Shown: piece by piece, positions 11,581-22,970 of the stretch | Layout of the letters: each line of letters opens with the position of its first letter | Numbering within the stretch: position 1 is the first letter of the stretch | NCBI GenBank assembly: GCA_037903475.1 | Contig: JBAJFG010000538.1 | Location: 1,302,001 to 1,366,000, forward strand | From: Ancylostoma caninum | Lineage: Eukaryota > Nematoda > Chromadorea > Rhabditida > Ancylostomatidae | Length of the DNA: 64,000 nt | Direction of reading: 5' to 3' | The notes under the pieces: model-generated | Databases searched by the model: none | What the model saw: only the letters and a program-made list of their open reading frames with translations | What the model was told of the DNA's origin: nothing | Program-made: the position numbers and the translations under genes

Positions 11581-13347
11581 GTTGTACAATAACTTGTAAC
11601 ATTCACTGTATACGTGATTTTCCTTCACTTGCCGTTCAACGCATGCCCCCCAAGGAGCATGCACGATCAGATTCCTATTTCTTGAGACTATGCACAGCAG
11701 CGAGCAACAAGATTACAACTTTTGGTTTTTCGTCGATAACTTCCTTCGAAGCAGAGCATGGAGGTCCAAATTTCTGTGGAAGTTGTAAGTACTCGGAGAT
11801 AGGAACAAGTTAAAAACTCCTCTTTCCATGGACCACCTATTTTTTAAGAAAATCTCTTTTCGCAGAAGTCGAAATCTGTGATTTGGCACCATCCGGAACG
11901 TCTAACAAAATAAAGTCTATCGTTGGTATCTGCCCACGTATCGTTTCCTTGGTGCAGAATCAACCCGTATACGCTAGAGAACGTGCGTGTGTTGACCACT
12001 CGTTGACTTCTACGGAGACTATTTGTGGTGGATTCAGCAGTGATCCTCTACGGATGTTTCTGTCAGCCTGGCTCCTTCTTTCAGCTCTGTTTGGAAGGAA
12101 TAGACGCTGCCGACGTTTGTACAGGTTTAGTCATAGGGGTTCGGCTTTGATGCAACTGATTGCTCCCTCGGAATTCCGAAATATTCCAGCTGGTTTCAGT
12201 GCAGCCAATTGTTTACATCACGGAAAATAAAGTTTCGAAATGTTTCTGCCTCGAGGAGATGGATCCCGGAAAGATCCCATAAGTGGCAAGGATGCCACAG
12301 GATTCCTGGAATATTGTCAAGTATATGACGATTCGTGCCGCCTTGAATTTGATGAGGTAGGTCTCACAAAGGTGCTATGAAATTTACGAGCCACCACCAG
12401 AGTGAGATTCTGTAGTGTGGAACTCTGAAAACTGGCTAATTCAGTTTGATTTGGATGAAGTGAACTGATCAGGGCAGAAGGCTCCAGATTCACTGCGAAA
12501 ATTTGTGTGTAGGGCAAGAGAACACACGCACTCGTGCTAGTGACCAGCATTCTCCACTTCGAGCAGTCCTGTTTCGATAAATATAAGTCGGTGTGAATGG
12601 TCTTGTACCTGACAATGTTCCAGGAATCCTATAGCATCCTTGCCTTTTATGGGATCTCTCCGGGGTCCTTCTCCCCGAGAAAGAAAATCTTCCAAACTTT
12701 ATTTCCCATGATGTAAACAACTGGCTGCACTGAAACCAGCCGGAATATTTTCGGAATTCCGAGGGAGCAATCAGTAGCATCAAAGGCGAACCTGTGACTA
12801 AACCTGTACGAACGTTGGCAGCATCTATCCCTTCCAATCAGAGCTGAAAGAAGAAGCCAGGCTGACAGAAACATCCATACAGGATCACTGCTGAATCCAC
12901 CACAAATAGTCTCCGCAGAAGTTAACAAGTGGTCGACACACGCACGTTCTCTAGCGTATACGGGTTGATTCTGCACCAAGGAAACAATACGTGGTCAGAT
13001 ACCAACGATAGACTTCATTTTGTTAGAGATTCCGGATGGTGCCAAATCACAGATTTCGACTTCTGCGAAAAGAGATTTTCTTAAAAAATAGGTGGTCCAT
13101 GTAATGAGAAGTTTCTAACTTGTTCCTATCTCCGAGTACTTACAACTTCCACAGAAATTTGGACCTCCATGCTCTGCTTTGAAAGAAGTTATAGACGGAA
13201 AACCAAAAGTTGTAATCTTTTTGCTCGCTGCTGTGCATAGCCTCAAGAAATAATAATGAGATCGTGCATGCTCCTTAGGAGGCATGCATTGAACGGCAAG
13301 TGAAGGAAAATCACGTATACAGTGAATGTCACAAGTTATTGTACAAC
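11581..13347. repeat. 1.77 kb palindromic element, arms about 740 bp
   Basis: The left arm, about 11581-12325, and the right arm, about 12611-13347, are inverted copies running from GTTGTACAATAACTTGT at the outside to GATTCCTGGAATATTGTCA at the inside, around a centre of about 285 bases. Open frames of 110-118 codons occur in mirrored positions in both arms (for example PVYARERACVDH and ICGGFSSDP). They differ by many amino-acid changes and match no family I know, so I do not call them genes. Confidence 0.8.
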
Positions 13348-13350
13348 TCC

Positions 13351-13421
13351 ACGCTCTGCTTTGAAAGAAGTTATAAACGAAAAACCAAAAGTTGCAATCT
13401 TTTTGCTCGCTACTGTACATA
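13351..13421. repeat. extra partial copy of part of the palindrome arm
   Basis: These 70 bases closely repeat 13169-13245 (CTCTGCTTTGAAAGAAGTTA, then ACCAAAAGTTG and TTTTTGCTCGCT) in the same orientation. It sits directly outside the right arm, so part of the arm has been duplicated in tandem. Confidence 0.7.
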
Positions 13422-14363
13422 CGCTTGCTGAGTTCATCTTTCTTCGCATATGCAGGCATGTGTGGAGCTCCGCAGTTTATACAAGAGGATGCTGATGATT
13501 TTCTGTCCGAATACACATAACCATCCTATTATAAAGCATGCTTTGCTCTTCGGTCACCACCTATAATTATTTCATTTTGCAAATTTCTACGCATAAATCT
13601 TCATTGTGTGCCTTCTGCACTAGTCTTGAAGCTGCACAGCATAGGAAGGAAGTAAGTCCTAACATGGGATAATATGGAATGGTTCATTGTTAAAGATTGC
13701 AAGCTGATCGTTGGGCGAACCGTGCGGTCAACTGGGAATTGAATCGAAGTTTAGGGTTGATAATGTTCACGGAGCCAAAATCTCTCGCCTAATACGCTAC
13801 TGATGTCCTAGCACGTTGCCTACAGTCCTTACTTCCACAACTTAAAAAGTTCGATTCATCTTCAATGAATATTTGCTCTATTGCTGTCAAGCAGCTCATG
13901 GCGATTGGTATGAAGGTCAGACATAGAGTTATAGTCTGTGCAAACTGGCGGATAGTGCGCACCGCCGGGCCTACTCAACGCTTCCACATGGCTCATGCTC
14001 GTGCCGCATCCTTCATTTGGGTCCCGCTGCTCTTCCCGAGCCGTAACGTACCAAAGCAAGCCATCCCGGAATCAACTTCGACATAGCCTGTAGCTATGAG
14101 GCTAATCTGTTAGTGGCCTCAAGATTTTGACGGAATTTTTACAACACTTTCTGAGTGTCGACATTCAAGCGATTTCTTCCCATTCGATAGAAATTTTTTC
14201 TATTATATCTGCGTCTGGGACGTACAGCTCATGTTCACGCAGAGGTCCGCTCAAGGATTACGTTTTTTCCGTTTTTGCGGTACCTTTTCACGTCTATGAA
14301 GCTCACTAAACTCTACTCATAGCTACTAAAGTTATTGAAGCTGGTCATGCCTTTCTCTTGCAG
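13422..14363. other. upstream region of the sideroflexin gene
   Basis: No upstream coding exon is recognised, and no TATA box or other promoter motif can be supported. The splice acceptor CTTTCTCTTGCAG ends at 14363, directly before the start codon. Confidence 0.3.
14351..14363 (+). promoter_or_regulatory. splice acceptor abutting the sideroflexin start codon
   Basis: The sequence CTTTCTCTTGCAG is immediately followed by ATG at 14364. In nematodes an acceptor with no 5' UTR before the start codon usually receives a spliced leader. It could instead be the acceptor of an ordinary intron after an untranslated first exon. Confidence 0.45.
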
Positions 14364-17300
14364 ATGTCCTCGGACACAGTGTTTGGATTTGTCAAGTATC
14401 CACCATTTCATCTCAATCAACCTCGTTTCCCACAAGAAACGTTCTTAGGGAGGTGTGTTAATCATGACGTCAAGGACTTAGAGGAATTCATGGGATAGCC
14501 CTTCCCCTTATGAATGAGCACTTGTCAAGTTACTTGAAAAAATATACTGTATCTTATTTTCCAGATATTTGCACTATCTGGATGTTGTCGACCCAAGTAC
14601 TCTTTTTGTGTCAGATGTAAGTTTTCCTCTTCTCTGTTGGATTCCATTGGATTTCAAGGGAAAACTGAATTTGCAGATGAATGGTTGAATAATTGAATGA
14701 ATGAGTGAGTGCATGAGTTACACTTCTAACCAACAAATGTGTGTAGTGTCTATTAATTACGATCGCCCTTTTATTGCATACTTCACCTGTTTTCCATTAA
14801 AGAAGAGGCTACGGGAGTGCGTTCAACTACTCGACGACTACAAACTGGGGAAAACAACAGCTTCAGACAAGGAGTTATGGAGGGCGCAGAAAATAAAGCA
14901 GGCGATATTGCATCCGGACACTGGCGAGAAAGTCTTGCCACCTTTTCGGATGAGCGGATTTGTGCCTTTCGGCTGGATCACCGTGAGTTGTTTCCAGTGT
15001 TACTTTTTAATCCGGAAGAAAACTGTTACTGGTCAAAACCAAGACATGTTCATCAATATTCATTAGAAATATTTTGCCTAATTCTGTGGAATGTTTTCTG
15101 AGGTGGTATCAATCTCGATTGATAGGAGCCTTATTATTTCCGAATACTGATTTTTCCTCAATGACTTTCACTAAAGGCAGTGTATCACCTCATGACGGGT
15201 ATCGAGATATTAACAGAATCCAATCCTACTTGACGCGCAGATTCCAGTGATGTGATTGAAATCTAAAAACACTCTCAAGAGAACCCTATTTTCAAGCCAA
15301 ATTTGATATTGAAGCGGACGAGTAATCTTCCCAGGAAGCTACTCAGACACTCGTGCCGTGCGAGCCGACATCGAATACCGTGCGGGCGGACATCTCTAGC
15401 GCGGGCCGCACGATAATCGGAGGCCGCCCAGACTGTATTCGAAGGCTGCCCGCATGAAAATCGCAGACGCTCCCTTAGAAATGGCTGTCCACCCGAACAG
15501 AATTCGCTGGAGAGTGGGATGGCCTACCGCACGGGATTCGCTGCCCGCCCACGCAGAATAGCTGCTCATTGCGGCATACCAGGCTGCTTTCCACTACTAA
15601 CAGCTTGAATAAGAACAAATTGCATACGAATCACATTTATTATTTGACATAAAGTACATTCGGGCAGTGAAAAGGGTTGGGATAACTGAAGGAGAAAGCC
15701 ACAATCTACAAAGGAAAAGGTGTGGGTGAACATCTGGGAAAGCAAAGAAAAGTCAGAGCTGGTCTTGTTCGTCCCCTCTAGTGTCAGGGGTAATGGCTTG
15801 GAAGAGCGCTCTTTTGTGCATTTTCTGGAAGAAAATATCACCCACTCACTACTCATTCCAAGAGTACATGCCTAATAAATTGCAAAATCTCACACTACGA
15901 GATATCCAGCGACTTTTTTCGTGAGCACTCCCATAGGATCTAAGACATAATTCCTAGAAGAAAAATTTCGCCAACATAAATGGGCAATGCTCAGAGGCAG
16001 AAGGTTGAATAAAAGCTTACGTCATTTGAAAAGCTTCAAACTGTTAGCACGAAGGAATAAGTGGACAGGTGTGGATATAGCAACAGCTGAGAGCGGCAGC
16101 ATACAGAAACAAATCCCTCCACCTTAACCAACATCGTCGATCTCCCTCCCTTTTCTATTTGATCCTTCTGAAACACCTGTCAGAAGATAGGTGCTTTTCG
16201 ATGTCATTTCCAAGCCACCAAAGGTGAACATATCTAACCAATACGTTACTTCCATATTGGCGACTTCCCATCTTTGCCCAGTTCTTAGTGCGCTCGCATC
16301 TTCCATGTCCGCGCATGCAGTTACGGAATTAGAAATGAATCGGAGTCAAGAGTGACATATCTTTTACTTGCATAAGGCCCATGGCATACGTCATAGCGAA
16401 ACCGTCGCGGTGAAGAAAATGAATGAAAATGATGAGAAGAAAATGTTACGAGTTCTCATATCTTATCACACAGTTTGCATGGAATACCATGCTGGCATAG
16501 GAGCCACTGTGAGTAATCTTGTGGTGGTGAACGGCCGCAGCGACAGCGTCGCTGTATAGCATGCCCTAGGCCTAAGGCCCATGGCATACTTCACAGCGAC
16601 ACCGTCGCGGTGAAGAAAATGAATGGAAGTCATGAGAACGAAATGTTACGAGCTCTCTTATCTTGCAGTTAGCATGGAATACCGCGCTGGCATAGGAGCC
16701 ACTGTGAGTAAACTTGTGGTGGTGAACGGTCGCTGTGTAGTATGCCCTAGGCCTAAGCTATGATATGATTTTATATTGTCTTCATTTTTGCCCGGAGGGG
16801 CTTCGCTCGGTCGTTATCATGCGAGCCGCCGGCACGGTACGCCCTAATTGCGAGCCGCTCGCCACGGCACGAGTGTCTGAGTAGAAGAAGCGGAGCTGGG
16901 AAGTTAAAGTTGCATATTAGAATGAACTTCCCAGCAGTAGCTATTATGGACTGAGCAAGTATTGCCGTGTTGGAAAAACACGCCACATTCTCAGCAAACC
17001 TTTGCAGCGGAATGAAGCCTCTCGTCCACTGGCCGAGATTTTCGGAATTCTCGACCAAATGAACCCGGAACTTATCGGTTTTTTGACGTCCCCCTGAAAC
17101 TTAAAGTACATCGTACCCCTGAGCTGATACGCACCCTTCAAGGCTAATTCACGTATCCTTCAATCTCCAAAATAAAAAAAGCATACAGCCCATTCAACCG
17201 GCAGTCGGTATTGGTGGAGGGATCATGGACCGATACGCGGCCACTTTCAATCAATATCAAGCATGCTTGATAGTGCACAATCGCACCATTCAGCTCCAGT

Positions 17301-20300
17301 CCGTGAATGCACCAGTACCGACTCCTTTCTGAATGCCCTATACTATTCATATGAAACTTAGGTGACAGGAATGCTTCTACCAAATCCGTCGTGGCCGACG
17401 CTACTATTCTGGCAGTGGATGAACCAGTCACACAACGCCTGCGTCAACTATGCTAACAGAAACGCTACTCAGGTAAAATGCGAAACTCTCTTTTGAATCT
17501 TATGAGAAAGTACACAGATTCTGACAAGTGTTCTGACCAATGCTGAGGTTTTGCACGCGTGCTATCCTCCAGTGTTCACCCGGATTCGTCTTTCACAACT
17601 ACCCTGAAAGGTTGTAGGCTTGCCTTCACCGGCTAGAAAATGGAAAATAGGAAATTTTCGAACTTGCTCTATAAAGTAAATAAGAATTTTGTGAGCTTAT
17701 TTTTTATTTTTATTATTATTCTCAATACCTAAATATAATGAAATACAGCTAAGGATTTGAATGCCCAAAAGCATTTCATTGGTAATACGCCTTTTCTGGC
17801 TTTTTCTTACTTTCTTTAGTTTTGATCATTTACCGTAGTGCTCGAAGCAATTGTATGGCGCACATTCCGGTGCACGAAAATTAACTAATTAGTTAATTAA
17901 TTAATGAATTAATTAATTGGCATCAAAATTGATATTTCTAGTAATTTTATTATTCCATCTTGGTGTACGCTGTGGAGGAATTGCCAATTTTTTCCCACAC
18001 GCACTCCAATTCCTTTGTGCGCCACAATTGTGGATGTACCCGTATCGGTACGGCTGAGACTGACGTCAAAGTAAATGCGTTAAAATAGTGAATGGCTATC
18101 CCAATAATTTTGGTTTGATTGAACAGCCAAGCACAGGTATCTTTCTTCCAGTGCACAAGCACTTCAGAAGAGCAAGCACATACGCAAACAGATATCAAAG
18201 TTGTTTTGCCAAGAAAGAGATCAACAACTTCAGACGTACCGCCCTATAGGAAATAAAAGGAAGGGAGCACCATATGGTGTCGACACCAAGACAAACGTAT
18301 CGGAATCTGCATATAAAAGAAAAAGACCATGAAACGAACGCTCATGCATGCATCAGGACCCTTTGCAAGCTCATAAAGGCAGAGCATTCATGGAAGTGGT
18401 TCTGTGTTGAAAATTAGGCAGAGTTGGAAAATGCCTGAAGAGCGGATGCATTTGAGCAACACAACCGGAGATAGACACTCTAGCTCTCATTCAGCTCATG
18501 TACTTCTGCAGATTTGAAGCACAGCACATGGATATATGACACATGGACATGACATAATACAGGGTGACAACAAATTCTTCGACCATAGATAAATTACCGC
18601 AAAAACGGTTGTAAACTACCAAATGGCACCGAACTTTTAATGTAGATTCCGATGCGTTTCATGACTCCATGGCATGATGTCCGCAAGGTTTCCGGTTGGA
18701 TCTCGTCCCATGCTTTCGTCAAGGCTGCTTCCATATTATCCACACTTATGGAAAATTGAGCTCTGACTTCGGTTCGTAGAATCCCCCACATAGCAAAATA
18801 CAAAGAGATGAGATCTTGGGAGCAAGAAGGCCACTCATTAGAGGTTATGAAGTCGGGAACGTGGGACGGAGCCTCTCCTGCTTGCTCTTTGCCTCATGAG
18901 CCTGTGCAGAATTCTGCTGAAATATCCTGCCGTCGTTTCCACAGCGGGATCTTGCCCAGGAAGGTGGCGCATCTTCCAGGACAGTTTTCCGATAGAATTC
19001 TGCATTGATCTTTACATCAAGATCGATGAAAACCAGTGAGCGTTTGCCTTTCAATGATATTGCTCCTCCAAACCATCACTGACTGTGGGTGTTTTGAGCG
19101 AAGCACGATTCTTCCACTGTAATTGGCATCAGAAGCTGTCGGGCCAGAATAAAATTGTTTTGCTTGTTCACAGATTCTCCTACCATGAAAGTTTTCCTTC
19201 GATCCAGATGACATCGAGGTGGTGGCCCTCCACTAGGTGACGTTTCAGAATTTTGCAACGATTTCAGTCTGGTGGCCTTCATCTTGTCTGTAAAGATATG
19301 AACCTTTCTTATAAGGGAATATCTTAAGCTTACGATGAACAATTTTATTCACGCCTTACCTGTTGATGTGAGGAGTTTTAGCCATTTTCCCCGTGGACTG
19401 TTTCGGATTTGGAGTAATTCGCTTTTTAATTTCCTGTATGTAGAATTTGTGAACTGAGTCACTGGGCGGCCGGATCGTCTTCGATGTCCGTTGGATCCTG
19501 TCTCTAGGTATCGTTTGTACTTCGTGGTAGAAGGTCCAATCTTCACGATTTCAGCGAGTTTCTGCCACAAATACCCATTTTCCCTCAAACGCACAACTGC
19601 TCGTTCACTTTCAGATACTCTCATTTCTAAAATATTCCTCCGTAGAACGCCAAGTCACGTACAGTGTGTGTTGTTTCAGTTTTGTTTATTTTTTGTCTGA
19701 ACTTGGGCATTGGCCGGCGTCCAAGTTGAGGTAAGTCTCGCCACTTTGTTTTAGGCGAGACATGTTTCGGCTCGCTTTCCGCTATCAATCGTTGATAGAT
19801 AGCTGCAATTTTCATGATTCGTCGTGGGATAAAATGCGCGCTGTGTAGTTAAACACAAAACATTGAATTGCTCTAATGTTTGGAACAGACAGTATATAAC
19901 TTGAGGAATGCGTAAAGAATAAGAGCATATGCTGTAGCCGAAATTTGTTCTAAAAATAGTTATAAAATCATCTTTTGAACTTTTGGTCAAAAACTTTGTT
20001 GTCACTCTGTACAAAAAAAAACGACAATCTCAACTGCAGGTGGAACTGTGACCTCAGAAATCTATTCATCGTATGTAGTAACATATTATTTTATGCAATG
20101 TCAACTGTTAACAAAGTGTCTCTCACTTCTCTCCTCCAGCAGCTTTTTTTTGTAATTTTTCGATAAGTTTATGTTGTTGTAAAATTAAAATTGTTTAGCC
20201 ACAACCAATTTCCACTTACGTGGGTGCCTACGCTGCCGCCGTCGGTGCGGCATGCTCCATTTCCGCAGGTATAAGCCATACTAAAGCATTTCTGTCTGTA

Positions 20301-22233
20301 AGCCAGCTAGAAGTAAACGTGGACGTTCAAATTTCAGGCTTGACATACCTCATCAAGAAGTCCACGTCATTACCGGCCACCACGCAACTTATCGTTCAGG
20401 TTTGCTTTCGATATTTGTCGCCGGCCTAGATTTGTTCCAATATGGGATGTTTTTTTGTCTGCGGTTTAGTAAATGGATGCGACGATTCTGTTTGAAGCGT
20501 TTCGTCCCGCTTCCGGCGGTGTCGCTGGCGTCGTCACTGAACGTGATTTGCATGCGTTGGAACGAACTCCGTACAGGGATTGAAGTCTATGAGAAGGGAG
20601 GAAAGGTTGTAGGAGTGTCGAAGACTGCCGCAAAGCAAGTAAGAAACATGACTACGAACGACGAAGTTATGAGCTCACATATCGTCCATCATTAAGGCTG
20701 TTACCGACACTACATTAGTGAGGGCATTCCTACCAGTACCCTTGCTGTTAGCGCCTCCATGCATTATGCCTTTCTTAGAGAGGTATGTTGATATAGGCTT
20801 TGCACTTTGCGAAGAAGAGAAAACCTTGCTTCTTTCATTCTTCTAAAACCTTGCTTCTTTCATTTCGAGAATCCAAAATGCTAGCCATATTGTTTATCCC
20901 TTTCTCTCAATCCTACTTCTGTTCACCCTCTCTTAGTGAGTCTTATTAGATGTTAGGTTGGTAACTTACATAATTAATGCGGCTTTTTTTCGCGGCTCCT
21001 TTCCTAGTTAGGAATTAATGCTTCTTGAGAGTTTTTTTTTCACATTGATGATCCCCTTTGTTCAAATGGTGACGACGCTATGGAAAATCGAATCAACATT
21101 CGCCATGTCATGTTCTACCACTTCGGGAAAGATTCGAATGCAGCATAGGCATTCCGCGATTTCAACGAAATTTGGGTAAAGAAAAATCAGCAAAGCCAAG
21201 ACGAAAAATAATCGAGTAGTTCAAGTAGGAAGGCACAATCCTACAGCTAAAGAAGAAAGACCTCTACGATCAAATTACCACGGACTCTTGGCAGCCGTGA
21301 AATGGAAGGAGGTCCGACTGACGAGATTTCTCAGAAATGGGGCATGCTCATTTTGCTACAGAAAATCAGTTAAAATTCGACATTTTTCCTGTCTGAGAGT
21401 TCGTGGTGGACCACTTGGCCTCGTCATGCTCTTCTGAGCCTTCTGAGAGGAAGTACCATGGTCGAATGGTCCACGTTGAAGAGTTCGGATAGCATTCTCA
21501 TTTCCAATCTTTCGTCCTCTTCCAGGATGCCCAAAACTCCTGATGCTCGAAATTTGTTGGCCAACCTCTTCTTTCTTCATCTGCGAAGCTTGCAAATTTC
21601 GAATATAAACAATCTTTCACCCTTGCTGATTGGTCTATCTTTGAAAGGCTCGCTGAGATCGGGGAATTACTGTGCTGCATCATTCCAACTTTTCCCGAAG
21701 TGATAGAGCATATTATTGCTGATGTGGATGTGGTTTTCTATAACACCTTTAGTAAGTGGGAAGAGAGGATTGTTTTTATTTTGAAAAACCTTTGAAAAGC
21801 TCCAATTTTTATCGAGGAGAAAAGTCGCGAAAAAAACCGCATTGATTATGCACCAACCTAATATTATTGGATTTGTTGGCTTAGATGTATTATCAGATGT
21901 GATATTAGATTTTGTATGTCCTTGGAAATTACCAAATTATCCACTTGCAGGTACAAGTGGGTTAGTGGCTCTCCGTGGCGTCATCTATTTGTGAATGCCA
22001 TTGTCTGCACGCTTTCATTTGCTGCTAGTCTTCCTGTAGCTCTGGCTCTGTTTCCACAAGAAAGCACTGTAAGTGATAGCTGATAAGAAATAATACACTA
22101 CGAGGCTAATCAGAAATTGCATATTAGGGCTACTAACAGTAAAAACACTTTCAAGATACCCACTTCCGCTCTCGAACCAGAAATCCAATCGAAAACGAAC
22201 TCTGAGCAGCTATTCTACAACAAAGGATTGTAG
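14364..22233 (+). CDS. sfxn-5: sideroflexin, SFXN5 type (ten exons, 328 aa)
   Basis: Coding exons: 14364-14452, 14565-14616, 14803-14982, 17362-17472, 20199-20268, 20338-20399, 20498-20638, 20697-20782, 21951-22068 and 22156-22233. All introns are GT-AG and the frame is continuous. The protein starts [20 protein letters not shown] and ends FYNKGL, the family's characteristic C-terminus. Sideroflexins are multi-pass mitochondrial inner-membrane proteins; SFXN1 carries serine for one-carbon metabolism, and the SFXN5 substrate is less certain (citrate has been proposed). Visible signatures are [20 protein letters not shown] (about residues 88-94), [25 protein letters not shown] (about 127-142), [16 protein letters not shown] and [33 protein letters not shown] and [12 protein letters not shown] fit SFXN5 better than SFXN1. 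The length is normal (about 320-340 aa). Introns 3, 4 and 8 (2.4, 2.7 and 1.2 kb) hold mobile elements; the others are 58-186 bp. Identity is strong; the subtype comes from remembered family features. Confidence 0.93.
15172..17140. mobile_element. inverted-repeat element in sideroflexin intron 3, AAAGGCAGTGT family
   Basis: The left end reads TAAAGGCAGTGTATCACCTC, and the right end, on the minus strand, reads TGAAGGGTGCGTATCAGCTC. They are diverged inverted copies matching the ends of the element at 39949-40398. Internal inverted blocks (CTACTCAGACACTCGTGCC near 15340 and again, reversed, near 16863-16884) support a foldback structure. On the minus strand, 16884-17045 matches 40078-40236 of the other copy. 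The element fills about 80% of the intron. No transposase is recognised. Confidence 0.6.
16373..16756 (+). repeat. tandem duplication, unit about 200 bp, two copies
   Basis: Unit one is 16373-16572 and unit two 16573-16756. Each starts TAAGGCCCATGGCATAC and ends at or near GCCCTAGGCCTAAG. Shared blocks include ACCGTCGCGGTGAAGAAAAT and GCTGGCATAGGAGCCACTGT. Unit two is shorter because of small internal deletions. It lies inside the intron 3 element. Confidence 0.85.
17879..17922. repeat. TTAA-rich simple repeat
   Basis: A short run of TTAATTAATTAA-like units in sideroflexin intron 4. Confidence 0.7.
18560..20009 (-). mobile_element. Tc1-like transposon in sideroflexin intron 4, broken
   Basis: The ends are inverted repeats flanked by TA. 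The left end is CAGGGTGACAACAAATTCTT then CGACC; the right end, on the minus strand, is CAGAGTGACAACAAAGTTTT then TGACC. The length of about 1450 bp fits the Tc1/mariner order, and remnants of a minus-strand transposase lie inside. It sits in the opposite orientation to the host gene, in an intron, where it need not disturb the protein. Confidence 0.85.
18594..19624 (-). pseudogene. Tc1-like transposase pseudogene
   Basis: Minus-strand pieces in order are 19624-19349 ([17 protein letters not shown] with the helix-turn-helix region, then [14 protein letters not shown], the GRP linker typical of Tc1), 19342-19076 ([14 protein letters not shown]; then [15 protein letters not shown]), 19214-19017 ([18 protein letters not shown]), 19054-18845 ([20 protein letters not shown]) and 18803-18594. 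The WRSNIIE...[15 protein letters not shown] segment corresponds to the middle of the catalytic domain. At least three frame changes separate the pieces, so no working protein is made. Confidence 0.8.
20820..20866 (+). repeat. short direct duplication in sideroflexin intron 8
   Basis: AAACCTTGCTTCTTTCATT occurs twice about 27 bases apart. Confidence 0.7.
21080..21703. pseudogene. opposing mariner transposase fragments in sideroflexin intron 8
   Basis: On the plus strand an ATG at 21080 opens [20 protein letters not shown], then a stop and AFRDFNEIW, a first helix-turn-helix start of mariner transposases. On the minus strand, 21683 down to about 21350 reads [16 protein letters not shown], then in another frame [18 protein letters not shown] and VVHHELSD, the linker and second helix-turn-helix of such a protein. 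The two halves point towards each other, so this is a rearranged or double insertion and not one simple element. Frames are broken throughout. Confidence 0.5.
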
Positions 22234-22301
22234 ATCTCGCATTTTATTAATTTTGCTGTTTCACTGATGTTGTGCCTTGAATATGTACTGTTGACTGGAG
22301 T

Positions 22302-22307
22302 AATAAA
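22302..22307 (+). terminator. polyadenylation signal AATAAA for the sideroflexin gene
   Basis: AATAAA lies about 70 bases after the stop codon at 22231-22233, a normal distance for a short nematode 3' UTR. Confidence 0.6.
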
Positions 22308-22970
22308 AACCTATTGATTGTTCGTGGCAAAATTTGATTGCGATCACTTAATGAAACAAAATCAATGTCCTATTAGTTTTCAGGTGTCGAATTTCGTCCA
22401 ATCCACTCAGAACAAAGGAAAAATAACAATTACAACGTCAAAAACTCTTGAATGACACAGGCCCTAAGCTGGTGTGATTTCTTTATGTGATCTATGTGAT
22501 TGGCAAGGGAAATGAATAAGCAGTACGGTCTAGGGAGAACAGTTGTGAAGCGCAGTAAAAATCACCTCTTAAACTGAGCGACATGGCAGTAATAACGCGA
22601 ACAGATGACAACCAATGAATGATTTCGAAAAATGGTCAAATGTTTTGATACAGTCATGGTCCATGATAGTCCGTAGTGCTTTATAGAGTGGTACATAAGG
22701 ATTCCAACGAATGAACACAGTTTGCTGGGTCGCCACAGTTATAAAGAATATGGTTGACTTCCACACTTATTCAATTTGCACCTATAGACGGTTGAGTACT
22801 ATTTTTGACGTGATGTTGAGCTTCAGATGACAAGGCCTTCGACAGCTGGAAACACTACCTTTTGCCTGCAATAACCTTTACAACCTGTTAGGAGTGAGTG
22901 TTGCTTGGAACTAATTCATATAATACATACAGCGAGAGGAGGCGAACAGGGATAATCAGTAAAAGAACGA
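22308..22970. other. unassigned spacer downstream of sideroflexin
   Basis: Nothing recognised apart from one small minus-strand open frame (22569-22766) without family features. Confidence 0.35.

Noticed and set aside
11883..12230. 115-codon frame in the palindrome's left arm as a gene
   Set aside because: Its mirrored copy in the right arm differs by many non-conservative changes and a shifted end. It has no start context, splice sites or homologue.
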